From M30B80 sp965656935 (GTDB lineage: Bacteria; Pseudomonadota; Alphaproteobacteria; Rhodobacterales; Rhodobacteraceae), in NCBI GenBank assembly GCA_965656935.1, contig CBFHMG010000006.1:62001-126000 (forward strand): a DNA stretch of 64,000 nucleotides, in the 5' to 3' direction. This document shows positions 7,365-15,330 of the stretch, piece after piece; position 1 is the stretch's first letter, and every line of letters starts with the position of its first letter. The position numbers were made by a program, and so were the translations under genes. A model generated the notes under the pieces. The model had not been told where the DNA came from, made no database searches, and was given only the letters and a program-made list of their open reading frames with translations.

Positions 7365-8699
7365 CTAGCCCATCAGGCTTGCATGAATATCCTCGGCCGC
7401 ATCACGGCCCTCGGCCACAGCCGTCACAGTCAGGTCATCCCCACCCGAGGCACAATCCCCCCCAGCCCAAACGCCTTTAATGCTGCTGCGCCCCGCGCTC
7501 GAGACAGCGATCTTGCCGCCCGCCAAATCCAGACCTTCAGGTGTGCTCTCCAAGCTCTGGCCAATGGCTTTAAGAACCATATCCGCCGCAATCTCGAACC
7601 GCTCGCCCGTGGGCTGCAAGCCATTGCCGCTATCTGTCGTGTATTCCGCGCGCAAAGCCGTGACGGCCCCATTGCCCACAACCTCGACAGGCATGGCATT
7701 GAAAATGAACCGCACGCCTTTGGAGGCCGCCAAATCCTGCTCATAGTTCGAGGCCGGCATTTTTTCGCGCCCGCGTCGGTAAAGCACCGTCACAGTCTCG
7801 GCCCCCAACAGCTTGGATTGCACCGCCGCATCAATCGCGGTCATGCCACCGCCAATCACCACTACATTGCGCCCGACAGGCAGCTTCGACAAATCCTCGG
7901 CCTGTCGCAAATCCGCGATGAAGCCGACCGCATCCAAAACGCCCGCGCGCTCCTCGCCCTCGGCCCGCAAGGCATTCACGCCGCCAAGACCCATGCCCAG
8001 AAACACGGCGTCATACTCGCCCTGCAACGCCTCAAGCGTGATCTCGCGCCCAAGCGCCATGCCGGTTTTCACCTCGATCCCGCCGATCTGCAGCAGCCAA
8101 TCCAGTTCGGCCTGCGCGAAATCATCCACTGATTTATAGGGCGCGATGCCATATTCATTAAGGCCCCCCGCTTTTGGCTTGGCATCAAACATCACGACAT
8201 CATGGCCCTTCAACGCCAAGCGATGCGCACAAGCCATCCCCGCAGGGCCCGCCCCCACAACTGCGATCTTTTTGCCAGTGGCCGCCGCACGGCTGTAAGG
8301 GTGCACCCCTTGCGCCATCACGGTATCGGTTGCAAAGCGCTGCAGGCGTCCAATCTCGACAGGTTTGCCTTCCGCCGTCTCGCGCACACAGGCCTGCTCA
8401 CAGAGCGTTTCGGTCGGGCAGACGCGGGCGCACATGCCGCCCAAGATATTCTGATCAAAAATCGTTTGCGCCGAAGCCTCAGGCGTTCCCGTCGCGATCT
8501 GGCGGATGAATAGCGGGATATCGATGGAGGTCGGGCAGGCCGTCACACAAGGCGCGTCATGGCAGAAATAGCACCGATCCGCCGCAACCAGCGCCTCATG
8601 CCCATCCAGTGGCGCATGAAGATCGGCAAAATTCGCGTCATATGCCTCATGCGGCAAGCGCGCGGGCGCAATGCCTGGGGTCAATGGGCTGTTCGTCAT
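7365..8699 (-). CDS. preT: NAD-dependent dihydropyrimidine dehydrogenase, PreT subunit
   Basis: Electron-input subunit (444 residues) that passes electrons from NADH through FAD and Fe-S clusters to PreA. The N-terminal Fe-S domain carries Cys43/46/51/55 and Cys90/94/100/104. An FAD-binding GxGxxG is at 149-154 (GAGPAG), and a second nucleotide-binding glycine motif, VVIGGGMTAIDAA, marks the NAD(P)H domain, as in the GltD/PreT family. A GGAGAGG ribosome-binding site precedes the ATG. First gene of preT-preA. A degenerate RutR-like site lies 64 bp upstream, so joint control with the operon at 1-5067 is plausible. Confidence 0.94.
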   Translation of the reverse strand: MTNSPLTPGIAPARLPHEAYDANFADLHAPLDGHEALVAADRCYFCHDAPCVTACPTSIDIPLFIRQIATGTPEASAQTIFDQNILGGMCARVCPTETLCEQACVRETAEGKPVEIGRLQRFATDTVMAQGVHPYSRAAATGKKIAVVGAGPAGMACAHRLALKGHDVVMFDAKPKAGGLNEYGIAPYKSVDDFAQAELDWLLQIGGIEVKTGMALGREITLEALQGEYDAVFLGMGLGGVNALRAEGEERAGVLDAVGFIADLRQAEDLSKLPVGRNVVVIGGGMTAIDAAVQSKLLGAETVTVLYRRGREKMPASNYEQDLAASKGVRFIFNAMPVEVVGNGAVTALRAEYTTDSGNGLQPTGERFEIAADMVLKAIGQSLESTPEGLDLAGGKIAVSSAGRSSIKGVWAGGDCASGGDDLTVTAVAEGRDAAEDIHASLMG

Positions 8700-8762
8700 G
8701 GGTCACCTCTCCCGGATCGAATGGCATGTTTTTGTGAAAACAGGCTGGCACGAGTTAAAAAT

Positions 8763-8778
8763 TTTATCAAATGGTAAA
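8763..8778. promoter_or_regulatory. degenerate RutR-like operator upstream of preT
   Basis: TTTATCAAATGGTAAA keeps 11 of the 14 specified bases of TTGACCAnnTGGTCAA and is itself an imperfect dyad. It lies 64 bp upstream of preT, where a RutR site would be expected if preTA shares the regulon. Weaker than the site at 5124 and possibly chance in an AT-rich stretch. Confidence 0.45.
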
Positions 8779-8921
8779 TTATCTGCTTCGAAAAATTCTT
8801 GCTCCTGTCAGGCGAAAATCAGTCCAAACCCACAATAAAGCGCCAAAATCGCCTTAAATATGGGCAAATTACAAAAATATCCCCGCATTTTCGCGCAAGC
8901 GAGTTTTCCACGCCCGAGCGC

Positions 8922-8950
8922 TTTTCACCTTCGCCCGCCTGAAGTATACA
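8922..8950 (+). promoter_or_regulatory. possible sigma-70 type promoter for accB-accC
   Basis: TTTTCA (8922-8927), a 17-base spacer, then TATACA (8945-8950): four of six matches in each box. It is 75 bp upstream of accB and the best-spaced pair I saw in the spacer. Inferred by eye only. Confidence 0.3.
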
Positions 8951-9024
8951 GCGCCAAACCCCTTGATTGAAAAAAGGGGCGCGGCTTTGCCGTATGGAGC
9001 GATTAAAGGGATGCGAGGATATCC

Positions 9025-9528
9025 ATGAGCAAGAATACGCATGACGGGGACGTGGCCTTCATTAAGGCATTGGCAGAGCTTCTGCGCGAAAACGACCTGA
9101 CCGAATTGGAAGTCATTCGGGAATATGGCGAGGATGACAGCCTGAATGTGCGCGTCGCACGCCAACAGCCCGCTGCCCCACAACAGGTCATGATGCAGGC
9201 CCCTGCGGCTGCCGCAGCGCCCGCCGCCGCACCAGCGGCAGCCCCCGCAGCCGCCGCGGCACCTGCGGCCGCATCAGAAGATCCCGCCCAGAACCCCAAT
9301 GCAGTGACATCGCCTATGGTTGGCACGGCCTATCTTCAGGCCGAACCCGGCCAGCCCGCCTTCGTCTCGGTTGGCGACAAGGTGTCGGAAGGGCAAACGC
9401 TTTTGATCATCGAAGCGATGAAAACCATGAACCAGATCCCCAGCCCGCGCGCAGGCACCGTCAAGCGCATTATGGTTGAGGATGGCGCACCGCTCGAGTT
9501 TGGCGCCCCTCTGATGATCATCGAATAA
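9025..9528 (+). CDS. accB: acetyl-CoA carboxylase biotin carboxyl carrier protein
   Basis: Carries the biotin that shuttles CO2 between biotin carboxylase and carboxyltransferase in malonyl-CoA synthesis. The protein has 167 residues: an N-terminal helical region (1-45), an Ala/Pro-rich flexible linker (about 50-84) and a C-terminal biotinyl domain with the attachment Lys133 in EAMKTMN. The length and linker are typical of proteobacterial AccB. GAGG lies about ten bases before the ATG. accC follows after 13 bases, so the two are one operon. The carboxyltransferase genes accA and accD are not in the window. Confidence 0.97.
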   Translation: MSKNTHDGDVAFIKALAELLRENDLTELEVIREYGEDDSLNVRVARQQPAAPQQVMMQAPAAAAAPAAAPAAAPAAAAAPAAASEDPAQNPNAVTSPMVGTAYLQAEPGQPAFVSVGDKVSEGQTLLIIEAMKTMNQIPSPRAGTVKRIMVEDGAPLEFGAPLMIIE

Positions 9529-9541
9529 GGCAAAGGCACAT

Positions 9542-10888
9542 ATGTTCCGCAAAATCCTTATCGCAAATCGCGGCGAGATCGCGCTTCGTGTCATCCGCGC
9601 AGCGCGCGAAATGGGTGTCGGCACGGTCGCGGTGCATTCCACCGCTGATGCCGATGCGATGCATGTGCGCATGGCCGATGAAAGCGTCTGTATCGGCCCG
9701 CCTTCGGGCACGGCCAGCTATCTCTCGGTTCCCAGCATCATTTCCGCCTGCGAAATCACAGGGGCCGAAGCCATCCATCCCGGTTACGGGTTCTTGTCAG
9801 AGAACCAGAATTTCGTGCAGATCGTCGAGGATCACGGCATCAAATTCATCGGCCCCTCGGCCGAGCATATCAGCATCATGGGCGATAAAATCTCGGCCAA
9901 GGATACGATGAAAAAGCTTGGCGTGCCTTGTGTGCCAGGCTCGGATGGCGGTGTGCCCGATATGGAAACCGCCCGCGCGGTCGCCGATGACATGGGTTAC
10001 CCCGTGATCATCAAAGCCACGGCAGGTGGTGGCGGACGCGGCATGAAACTGGCCAAAACCGCCGAAGATCTGGAAACAGCCTTCCGCACTGCGCGCTCCG
10101 AATCCAAGGCCGCTTTCGGCAATGACGAGGTCTATATCGAGAAATATCTCGGCGCGCCCCGCCATATCGAAGTGCAGGTCTTTGGCGATGGCAAAGGCCG
10201 CGCCGTGCATTTGGGCGAGCGGGATTGCTCGCTCCAGCGGCGCCACCAGAAAGTCTTTGAAGAAGCGCCCGGCCCCTCCATCAGCCCCGAATTGCGTGCG
10301 CAAATCGGCGAGACCTGCGCCAAAGCGGTTGCAGATCTTGGCTATGAAGGTGCAGGCACGATCGAGTTCCTCTATGAGAATGGCGAATTTTTCTTCATCG
10401 AAATGAACACCCGCCTTCAGGTGGAACACCCCGTGACCGAGGCCATTTTCGGCGTCGATCTGGTGCGTGAGCAAATCCGCGTGGCGGCAGGCCTGCCAAT
10501 GTCCTTCCAGCAGGAAGACCTTGAGGTTCAGGGCCACGCGATCGAAGTGCGGATCAATGCAGAAAAGCTGCCGAATTTCTCGCCCTGCCCCGGCAAGATC
10601 ACGCAATATCATGCACCGGGTGGTTTGGGTGTGCGGATGGATAGCGCGCTTTATGATGGCTATTCGATCCCACCCTATTACGACAGCCTGATCGCGAAAC
10701 TGATCGTGCATGGCCGCAACCGGCCCGAAGCCTTGGCACGCCTGAAGCGTGCCTTGGGTGAGTTGATCGTTGATGGTGTCGACACAACCGTGCCGCTCTT
10801 TCACCAATTGCTGGAAGAAGAGGCCGTGTTGACGGGCGAATATAACATCCACTGGCTGGAAGGCTGGCTCGAGAAAAACCTCGCCTAA
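9542..10888 (+). CDS. accC: acetyl-CoA carboxylase, biotin carboxylase subunit
   Basis: ATP-grasp enzyme (448 residues) that carboxylates the biotin on AccB. It begins with the family signature FRKILIANRGEIALRVIRA and has the glycine-rich ATP-binding loop AGGGGRGMK near residue 163, the ERDCSLQRR motif and the EMNTRLQVEHPVTE segment of the active site. Length is normal. It sits 13 bases after accB with an AAGG ribosome-binding site. A strong hairpin follows its stop, before aat, and may end or stabilise the accBC transcript. Confidence 0.98.
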   Translation: MFRKILIANRGEIALRVIRAAREMGVGTVAVHSTADADAMHVRMADESVCIGPPSGTASYLSVPSIISACEITGAEAIHPGYGFLSENQNFVQIVEDHGIKFIGPSAEHISIMGDKISAKDTMKKLGVPCVPGSDGGVPDMETARAVADDMGYPVIIKATAGGGGRGMKLAKTAEDLETAFRTARSESKAAFGNDEVYIEKYLGAPRHIEVQVFGDGKGRAVHLGERDCSLQRRHQKVFEEAPGPSISPELRAQIGETCAKAVADLGYEGAGTIEFLYENGEFFFIEMNTRLQVEHPVTEAIFGVDLVREQIRVAAGLPMSFQQEDLEVQGHAIEVRINAEKLPNFSPCPGKITQYHAPGGLGVRMDSALYDGYSIPPYYDSLIAKLIVHGRNRPEALARLKRALGELIVDGVDTTVPLFHQLLEEEAVLTGEYNIHWLEGWLEKNLA

Positions 10889-10911
10889 ACGACAATCGAT
10901 ACGAAAATTTT

Positions 10912-10953
10912 GCGGCGCGCTTCGGATTTCCAGCGAAATCTGAGGCGCGCCGC
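10912..10953. repeat. 42-base near-perfect hairpin between accC and aat
   Basis: Bases 10912-10930 pair with 10935-10953: 19 consecutive pairs (17 Watson-Crick, two G-T) around a CAGC loop. The outer nine pairs are all G/C (GCGGCGCGC / GCGCGCCGC). It ends 14 bases before the aat ATG and 23 bases after the accC stop, without a T-tract. It could be a transcript-end or processing element, or a leader structure limiting aat translation. Confidence 0.8.
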
Positions 10954-10967
10954 GCTACATTCAGACC

Positions 10968-11633
10968 ATGGCCCATGACATGTTCCCACCTGACAGGCCA
11001 CTGATCACGCCTGAACTTCTGCTCCGCGCCTATGCGGCGGGGGTATTTCCGATGTCGGAAGGCCGCGATGATCCAGAACTGTTCTGGGTTGATCCGCGCG
11101 AACGGGGCATCCTGCCGCTTGAGGGGTTTCATATCTCCCGCTCGCTGGCGCGCCGTATCCGCCAAGCCCCTTTTGACATCCGCATCAACACCGATTTCGC
11201 AGGCGTGGTCGAGGGTTGCGCCGATCGTGACGAGACGTGGATCAATGCCGAGATATTCGAGCTGTACCAGCAGCTCCATGCTACAGGCCATGCCCATTCC
11301 CTAGAGCTATGGGAGGGTGATGCCCTTGTCGGGGGGGTCTATGGCGTGGCTTTGGGGGCCGCATTTTTTGGCGAAAGCATGTTTTCGCGCAGGCGCGACG
11401 CGTCGAAAATTGCGTTGGCCTATCTTGTCAGCCGCCTTCGCTTTGGCGGGTTCGAGCTGTTTGACACGCAATTCGTAACAGACCATCTGCAAAGCCTCGG
11501 CGCGGTTGAAATCTCGCGCGCCGCCTATCGCAGCCGCTTGGCCGAAGCTTTGCAAAAGCCCGCGAATTTCTTGGCGCAAAGCAGCCAAGTCACGCCTCAG
11601 GATGTGCTGCAGTTCAAAACCCAGACGTCATAG
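10968..11633 (+). CDS. aat: leucyl/phenylalanyl-tRNA--protein transferase
   Basis: Adds Leu or Phe from tRNA to the N-terminus of proteins with N-terminal Arg or Lys, marking them for ClpS/ClpAP (bacterial N-end rule). It has 221 residues, typical for the family, with the conserved start region LLRAYAAGVFPMSEG...FWVDPRERGILPL, and GGVYGVALGAAFFGESMFSRRRDASKIAL in the catalytic GNAT-like fold. It follows accC after 79 bases that contain a strong hairpin. Its 3' end overlaps the convergent DUF2155 gene by 37 bases. Confidence 0.96.
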   Translation: MAHDMFPPDRPLITPELLLRAYAAGVFPMSEGRDDPELFWVDPRERGILPLEGFHISRSLARRIRQAPFDIRINTDFAGVVEGCADRDETWINAEIFELYQQLHATGHAHSLELWEGDALVGGVYGVALGAAFFGESMFSRRRDASKIALAYLVSRLRFGGFELFDTQFVTDHLQSLGAVEISRAAYRSRLAEALQKPANFLAQSSQVTPQDVLQFKTQTS

Positions 11634-12061
11634 CGCGGATGCTCCAAAGCCACCAAAGCGGGGCTGGAGGCGATCATCCATCCATTGAACAATTCCACCC
11701 CGTCCAGATCGAGCACCTGAATATGGGCAAAGGCATCCGATGCGGGGTTGTCAGCAGGATAGCGGCATTCCTGCAAATGAAACGCGACACGGCCAAACAC
11801 CACCGTTTGGCCCACGGCCATCTCGATATCGGTTGATCTTGCCAATGTCTTGTCCAGCGCCCGCAAAACGGCGCCTGTGCCATTCTCGGCCGCGCCTTCG
11901 GTCACCGATGTCACATCGCTCAGCGGATTTGGTGTTTGGATCAATTCCACCCCGTCATCGGGGTTTTCTTCGAGAAACAGGCTGCTGTTATCCTGCCCCG
12001 CCACAGGGGTGGCACAGGCCAACAGGCCCGCAGCCGCTGTGCCAAGAAGACGGCGCAGCAT
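11597..12061 (-). CDS. DUF2155 domain-containing secreted protein
   Basis: A 154-residue protein with an N-terminal signal peptide (about 1-22, ending near VAGQ). The C-terminal two thirds match the DUF2155 family as I know it: a core with VFGRVAFHLQEC, FAHIQV, FNGWMIASSPALVALEHPRYDVWVLNC and two cysteines that could pair. It is probably periplasmic. The ATG overlaps the mlaD stop (TAATG), so it is coupled to mlaD and NDUFA12-like genes upstream. The biochemical function of the family is unknown to me. The end overlaps aat by 37 bases on the opposite strand. Confidence 0.88.
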   Translation of the reverse strand: MLRRLLGTAAAGLLACATPVAGQDNSSLFLEENPDDGVELIQTPNPLSDVTSVTEGAAENGTGAVLRALDKTLARSTDIEMAVGQTVVFGRVAFHLQECRYPADNPASDAFAHIQVLDLDGVELFNGWMIASSPALVALEHPRYDVWVLNCSTS

Positions 12062-12513
12062 TACTCGCCATCCCCACCCACAAAGCGCATCAGCAATGTC
12101 ACCAAGCTGACCGAGCTTTGGGTATCAAGGATTTGGTCACCCGCTGCATAGAGGAAAGGCGAGCCACCGGGCTGCAACTCAACAAAGGAGCCGCCAAGCA
12201 GGCCTTCGGAGGAAATCATGACAAGGCTGTCATCGGGCAATTCAACATGGTCGAAAACCGTGATCGTGGTATCGGCGCGAAAGGTCTCGGGGTTCAGACT
12301 GAGATCCGAGACGGAGCCCACACGCACACCTGCAAGTCGCACATCCGTGCCAACCGTGATCCCTTCAGCCGAACGGAAGGAGGCTGTCAGCTCATAACTG
12401 CCTTGCGGGCCTGCCTGAAATCCGCTGACCTGCGCGGCATAGACGAAAAAGCCAATGGCGGCGGCCAGAACAACGCCACCGACGATCACTTCACTGGTTG
12501 TATTCTCAGCCAT
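12061..12513 (-). CDS. mlaD: outer-membrane lipid asymmetry protein MlaD
   Basis: MCE-domain protein of 150 residues: an N-terminal membrane anchor (about 8-26) followed by one MCE domain (GSYELTASFRSAEGITVGTDVRLAGVRVG). It is the periplasmic substrate-binding part of the Mla system, which moves phospholipids between inner and outer membrane. The frame extends to 12627, but the ATG at 12513 gives the usual short cytoplasmic start and avoids overlap with the upstream gene. The other mla genes (F, E, B, C) are not adjacent, as is common in Rhodobacterales. Confidence 0.9.
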   Translation of the reverse strand: MAENTTSEVIVGGVVLAAAIGFFVYAAQVSGFQAGPQGSYELTASFRSAEGITVGTDVRLAGVRVGSVSDLSLNPETFRADTTITVFDHVELPDDSLVMISSEGLLGGSFVELQPGGSPFLYAAGDQILDTQSSVSLVTLLMRFVGGDGE

Positions 12514-12553
12514 AATCGCGCTCTGCCCCCAATTGGCCCAAACGGCACCAGCC

Positions 12554-12931
12554 TTATTCTGGGCTCCATGCCTCGTAATCGCACCGCTCGGTCGGCTGAC
12601 CTGCGCGGATCGAGCCCGCAGGCGCATAGGCCTGTGCCGTGCCTGTCAGGTTCGGCAGATGCGGCTTTTCCCATGCCTTATGCGCCAAAGGCTTATCAGA
12701 AGGCGTTTCATCCCATGTATGATGCAACCAGCCATGCCAATCTGCATCCACGCGGGAGGCCTCGGCCTCACCGTTGAAAATCACCCAACGGCGTTTGCCA
12801 TCGCGGGATTGATAGAACAGGTTGCCCTGCCCGTCTTCCCCGACTTTCTGGCCTTTGCGCCAAGTGTAGAGTTGCGTGCCGATTGTTTGGCCATCCCACC
12901 ATGTGGCGAGACGTTTGATGAAACGAAGCAT
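12554..12931 (-). CDS. NDUFA12-like complex I accessory protein
   Basis: A 125-residue homologue of the mitochondrial complex I accessory subunit NDUFA12 (B17.2), found in alphaproteobacteria. Family features visible include GTQLYTWRKGQKVGEDGQGN, YYQSR-like FYQSRDGKRRWVIFNGEAEASRV, WHGWLHHTWDETP and the Pro/Tyr-rich C-terminus. It binds the peripheral arm of respiratory NADH:ubiquinone oxidoreductase in related organisms. The ATG at 12931 begins at the conserved N-terminus; longer in-frame starts add 80 unrelated residues. It is first of a three-gene group with mlaD (40 bases downstream) and the DUF2155 gene, the order I expect in this lineage. Confidence 0.9.
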   Translation of the reverse strand: MLRFIKRLATWWDGQTIGTQLYTWRKGQKVGEDGQGNLFYQSRDGKRRWVIFNGEAEASRVDADWHGWLHHTWDETPSDKPLAHKAWEKPHLPNLTGTAQAYAPAGSIRAGQPTERCDYEAWSPE

Positions 12932-13145
12932 GTGCTGTCTCCGACAGAGGTCTGCGGTGTTGCAGACGTAATGCCGCAAGCGCGCGCGAAGGTCTAGGGG
13001 GAATGGCAGGCGCAAAGGCCATGATCCGCGTCTTTTTGCCGAGAAACCCAAGCTGAAAAGCACATCCGGGCCAGACTTTTCTCCGCTCTGGAGCGTGATC
13101 TCGAGAACGCAGGTTCCTTTCGCGATCCGCGCTGTTGTCGCCTGC

Positions 13146-13185
13146 CGCCCTTTGGCGTATGCCTTCGGCAAATTTTAAAGGGGAG
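13146..13185 (+). promoter_or_regulatory. structured leader that can hide the ribosome-binding site
   Basis: CCCTTT (13148-13153) is complementary to AAAGGG (13177-13182) inside the ribosome-binding site of the next gene, with a small TGCC/GGCA hairpin between. Alternatively CGCC/GGCG (13146-13157) forms a hairpin whose loop can still pair with AAAGG, as in an H-type pseudoknot. A translational switch is possible, but I could not match it to a known SAM riboswitch class. Confidence 0.35.
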
Positions 13186-13192
13186 TTTACCA

Positions 13193-14485
13193 ATGTCCGA
13201 CGGACCCAGCTACGGCTTCGATACACTTCAAATTCACGCGGGCGCACGCCCTGATCCTGCAACAGGCGCACGCCAGACGCCGATCTATCAGACCACGGGC
13301 TATGTGTTCCGTGATGCCGATCATGCGGCCGCCCTGTTCAATCTGCAGGAAGTGGGCTTCATCTATTCACGCCTGACCAACCCTACCGTTGCCGTGCTGC
13401 AAGAACGCCTTGCCACGCTGGAAGGTGGCGTTGGGGCTGTGTGCTGCTCCTCGGGTCATGCGGCCCAGATCATGGCGCTGTTCCCGCTGATGGGGCCGGG
13501 CAAGAATGTGGTCGCCTCGACCCGTCTTTATGGCGGCACGGTCACCCAGTTCAGCCAGACCATCAAACGCTTCGGCTGGTCCGCGAAATTCGTGGATTTC
13601 GATGATCTTGATGCGGTGAAAGCCGCCATTGATGACGATACCCGCGCCGTTTTCTGCGAGGCCATCGCCAATCCCGGTGGCTATATCACCGATCTGCGCG
13701 CCATCGCCGATATCTCGGATGCAGCCGGCATTCCGATGATCGTGGATAACACATCCGCCACGCCTTACCTGTGCCGCCCGATCGAACATGGCGCGACCTT
13801 GGTGGTGCATTCCACAACCAAATACCTCACAGGCAATGGCACCGTGACAGGCGGCTGCGTGATCGATTCAGGCAAATTCGATTGGTCCGCCAATGACAAA
13901 TTCCCCAGCCTCTCGGCACCTGAGCCTGCCTATCACGGCCTGAAATTCCATGAGACCTTCGGCCCGCTGGCCTATACCTTCCACGGCATTGCCATTGGCC
14001 TTCGTGATCTTGGCATGACGATGAACCCGCAAGCGGCCCATTACACCTTGATGGGGATCGAGACGCTGAGCCTGCGCATGCAGCGCCATGTCGATAATGC
14101 CGTCAAGGTCGCAACTTGGCTTGAGAACGATCCTCGGGTTGATTTCGTGACCTATGCGGGTCTCGCCTCCTCGCCCTATAACAAACGCGCGTCGACCGTC
14201 TGCCCCAAAGGGGCTGGGGCGCTGTTCACCTTCGCGGTCAAGGGCGGCTATGACGCCTGTATCAAACTGGTGGACGGTCTGGAGATCTTCAGCCATGTCG
14301 CCAATCTGGGCGATACGCGATCCCTGATCATCCATTCCGCCTCGACCACCCACCGCCAATTGACACCAGAACAGCAAGAAGCCGCAGGCGCGGCCCCCAA
14401 TGTTGTACGTCTGTCCATTGGCATCGAGGATGCAGATGATCTGATCGCAGATCTGGATCAAGCGCTCGCAAAAGCGACTGCATAA
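13193..14485 (+). CDS. metY: O-acetylhomoserine sulfhydrylase (Cys/Met metabolism PLP enzyme)
   Basis: PLP enzyme of 430 residues in the cystathionine gamma-synthase family, of the length and pattern of O-acetylhomoserine aminocarboxypropyltransferase. It uses sulfide and O-acetylhomoserine to make homocysteine for methionine synthesis. Visible: TLQIHAG near the start, YSRLTNPT (58-65), the SSGHAAQ cofactor loop (86-92), Asp185 in IVDNTSATP and the Schiff-base Lys210 in HSTTKYLTG. A strong GGGGAG ribosome-binding site precedes the ATG and can be covered by an upstream hairpin. A strong hairpin follows the stop. It appears to be a single-gene unit. Confidence 0.9.
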   Translation: MSDGPSYGFDTLQIHAGARPDPATGARQTPIYQTTGYVFRDADHAAALFNLQEVGFIYSRLTNPTVAVLQERLATLEGGVGAVCCSSGHAAQIMALFPLMGPGKNVVASTRLYGGTVTQFSQTIKRFGWSAKFVDFDDLDAVKAAIDDDTRAVFCEAIANPGGYITDLRAIADISDAAGIPMIVDNTSATPYLCRPIEHGATLVVHSTTKYLTGNGTVTGGCVIDSGKFDWSANDKFPSLSAPEPAYHGLKFHETFGPLAYTFHGIAIGLRDLGMTMNPQAAHYTLMGIETLSLRMQRHVDNAVKVATWLENDPRVDFVTYAGLASSPYNKRASTVCPKGAGALFTFAVKGGYDACIKLVDGLEIFSHVANLGDTRSLIIHSASTTHRQLTPEQQEAAGAAPNVVRLSIGIEDADDLIADLDQALAKATA

Positions 14486-14492
14486 GCGTTTG

Positions 14493-14522
14493 AAGGCCAG
14501 CCCCGAGACACGGGCTGGCCTT
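14493..14522 (+). terminator. hairpin after the metY gene
   Basis: Eleven perfect pairs, AAGGCCAGCCC with GGGCTGGCCTT, around an 8-base loop, eight bases after the stop. Only two T residues follow, so it fits a factor-dependent terminator or a 3'-end stabiliser better than a classic intrinsic one. Confidence 0.75.
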
Positions 14523-14841
14523 CGCAAATCGCGCGGCGGCCCCCGTTAAAACCAGCGAATTTTGGCCTGTTCCGCTTGGTGGGGCGGCGTATTCCAGCGT
14601 TGAACAACAAAAACGCCATCGAAAGAGCGGCGGAATGTCACTAAAGGCCTAAAAATCATTGAATTTAGCCGTATTTTATTCATTGCTGAACATAAGAGCG
14701 TGTAACCAGTGCATGGATGTTTTTTGGGTGCAGCGAAGAACGAGCTTCTTGCACGAAAAGAAATCCAGTGTTTGCTCTATTATTTGATGGGTTTTGGGAC
14801 ATTTTATCTTGCAGCATTATTCGCTGAGCGTGTTGTCTAGG
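14523..14841. other. AT-rich spacer before the small winged-helix gene
   Basis: About 320 bases without a convincing gene. Composition drops to AT-rich around 14640-14830, unlike the flanking genes. A bulged hairpin GTGCA-GAAG / CTTC-TGCAC spans 14728-14754. The part after 14794 is in frame with the next gene and may be coding if a TTG start is used. Confidence 0.5.
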
Positions 14842-15141
14842 ATGAGGCAGCTTCTCGCATCCCTTGAACGGGACATTGGATTGGCGAGTTTGCCTAAGGT
14901 CGAGCTGGAGTTGATCTATGCTATCGACCTGCTATGCGAGACCTCGGACACGGTGCTGACCAGCTCCGAAATCCGCCATCATGACCTGATCAAGGATATT
15001 CCCACAGCGACGTTCAACCGCGCCCTGAAATCCCTGATCCAACGCGGCTATATCGAACATGCGCCGCAAAGCCGCGCAAAGCATTACCGCAAGGCGGCCC
15101 ACTGGCCCGACAAGGCCGCACCCGTGGTGCATAGCGAATAG
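14842..15141 (+). CDS. small winged-helix-like DNA-binding protein, hypothetical
   Basis: About 100 residues from the first ATG. The pattern DIGLASLPKVELELIYAIDLL, then SSEIRHHDLIKDIPTATFNRALKSLIQRGYIEHAP and a basic RAKHYRKA tail looks like a compact winged helix: a recognition-type helix (TATFNRALKSLIQRGY) followed by a short wing, as in MarR/replication-initiator-like proteins. In-frame TTG codons at 14794 and 14809 (GGGA nine bases upstream of the latter) would add up to 16 residues, and I cannot decide between them. It is isolated between a terminator and the gene at 15331 and preceded by AT-rich DNA. The target is unknown. Confidence 0.72.
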   Translation: MRQLLASLERDIGLASLPKVELELIYAIDLLCETSDTVLTSSEIRHHDLIKDIPTATFNRALKSLIQRGYIEHAPQSRAKHYRKAAHWPDKAAPVVHSE

Positions 15142-15330
15142 CCGCTCATCCAGCTTATCCAAGCCCTATCGGGGCTGAAAACCTCTTTGCCTCAGCCCTC
15201 AAGCGACATATGGTTTCGCCAACCCTTTGGATGGCCCAAATCAGGCTGAGCTTTCATGACCAGTTCGAATATTGTATAGTAAAAGAAAACAACGCTGTAG
15301 GGGACGGGTTACAATGGCAATGAGGCTGGC

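Larger units (their letters stand above)
8700..9024. other. divergent preT/accB spacer (325 bp)
   Basis: AT-richer divergent spacer without a gene. It holds the RutR-like site at 8763-8778, a possible accB promoter at 8922-8950, a 6-bp-stem hairpin CCCCTT/AAGGGG (8959-8979) in the accB leader, and a GAGG ribosome-binding site just before accB. No small reading frame stood out. Confidence 0.6.

Noticed and set aside
13174..13189. CtrA-like half site (TTAA-N7-TTTA) before the O-acetylhomoserine sulfhydrylase gene
   Set aside because: The second half does not match, and the bases are explained by the ribosome-binding site.
13100..13192. SAM-II riboswitch before the O-acetylhomoserine sulfhydrylase gene
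   Set aside because: Pairing that could hide the ribosome-binding site exists, but the conserved SAM-II core sequence as I remember it is not present. Kept only as an unassigned structured leader.
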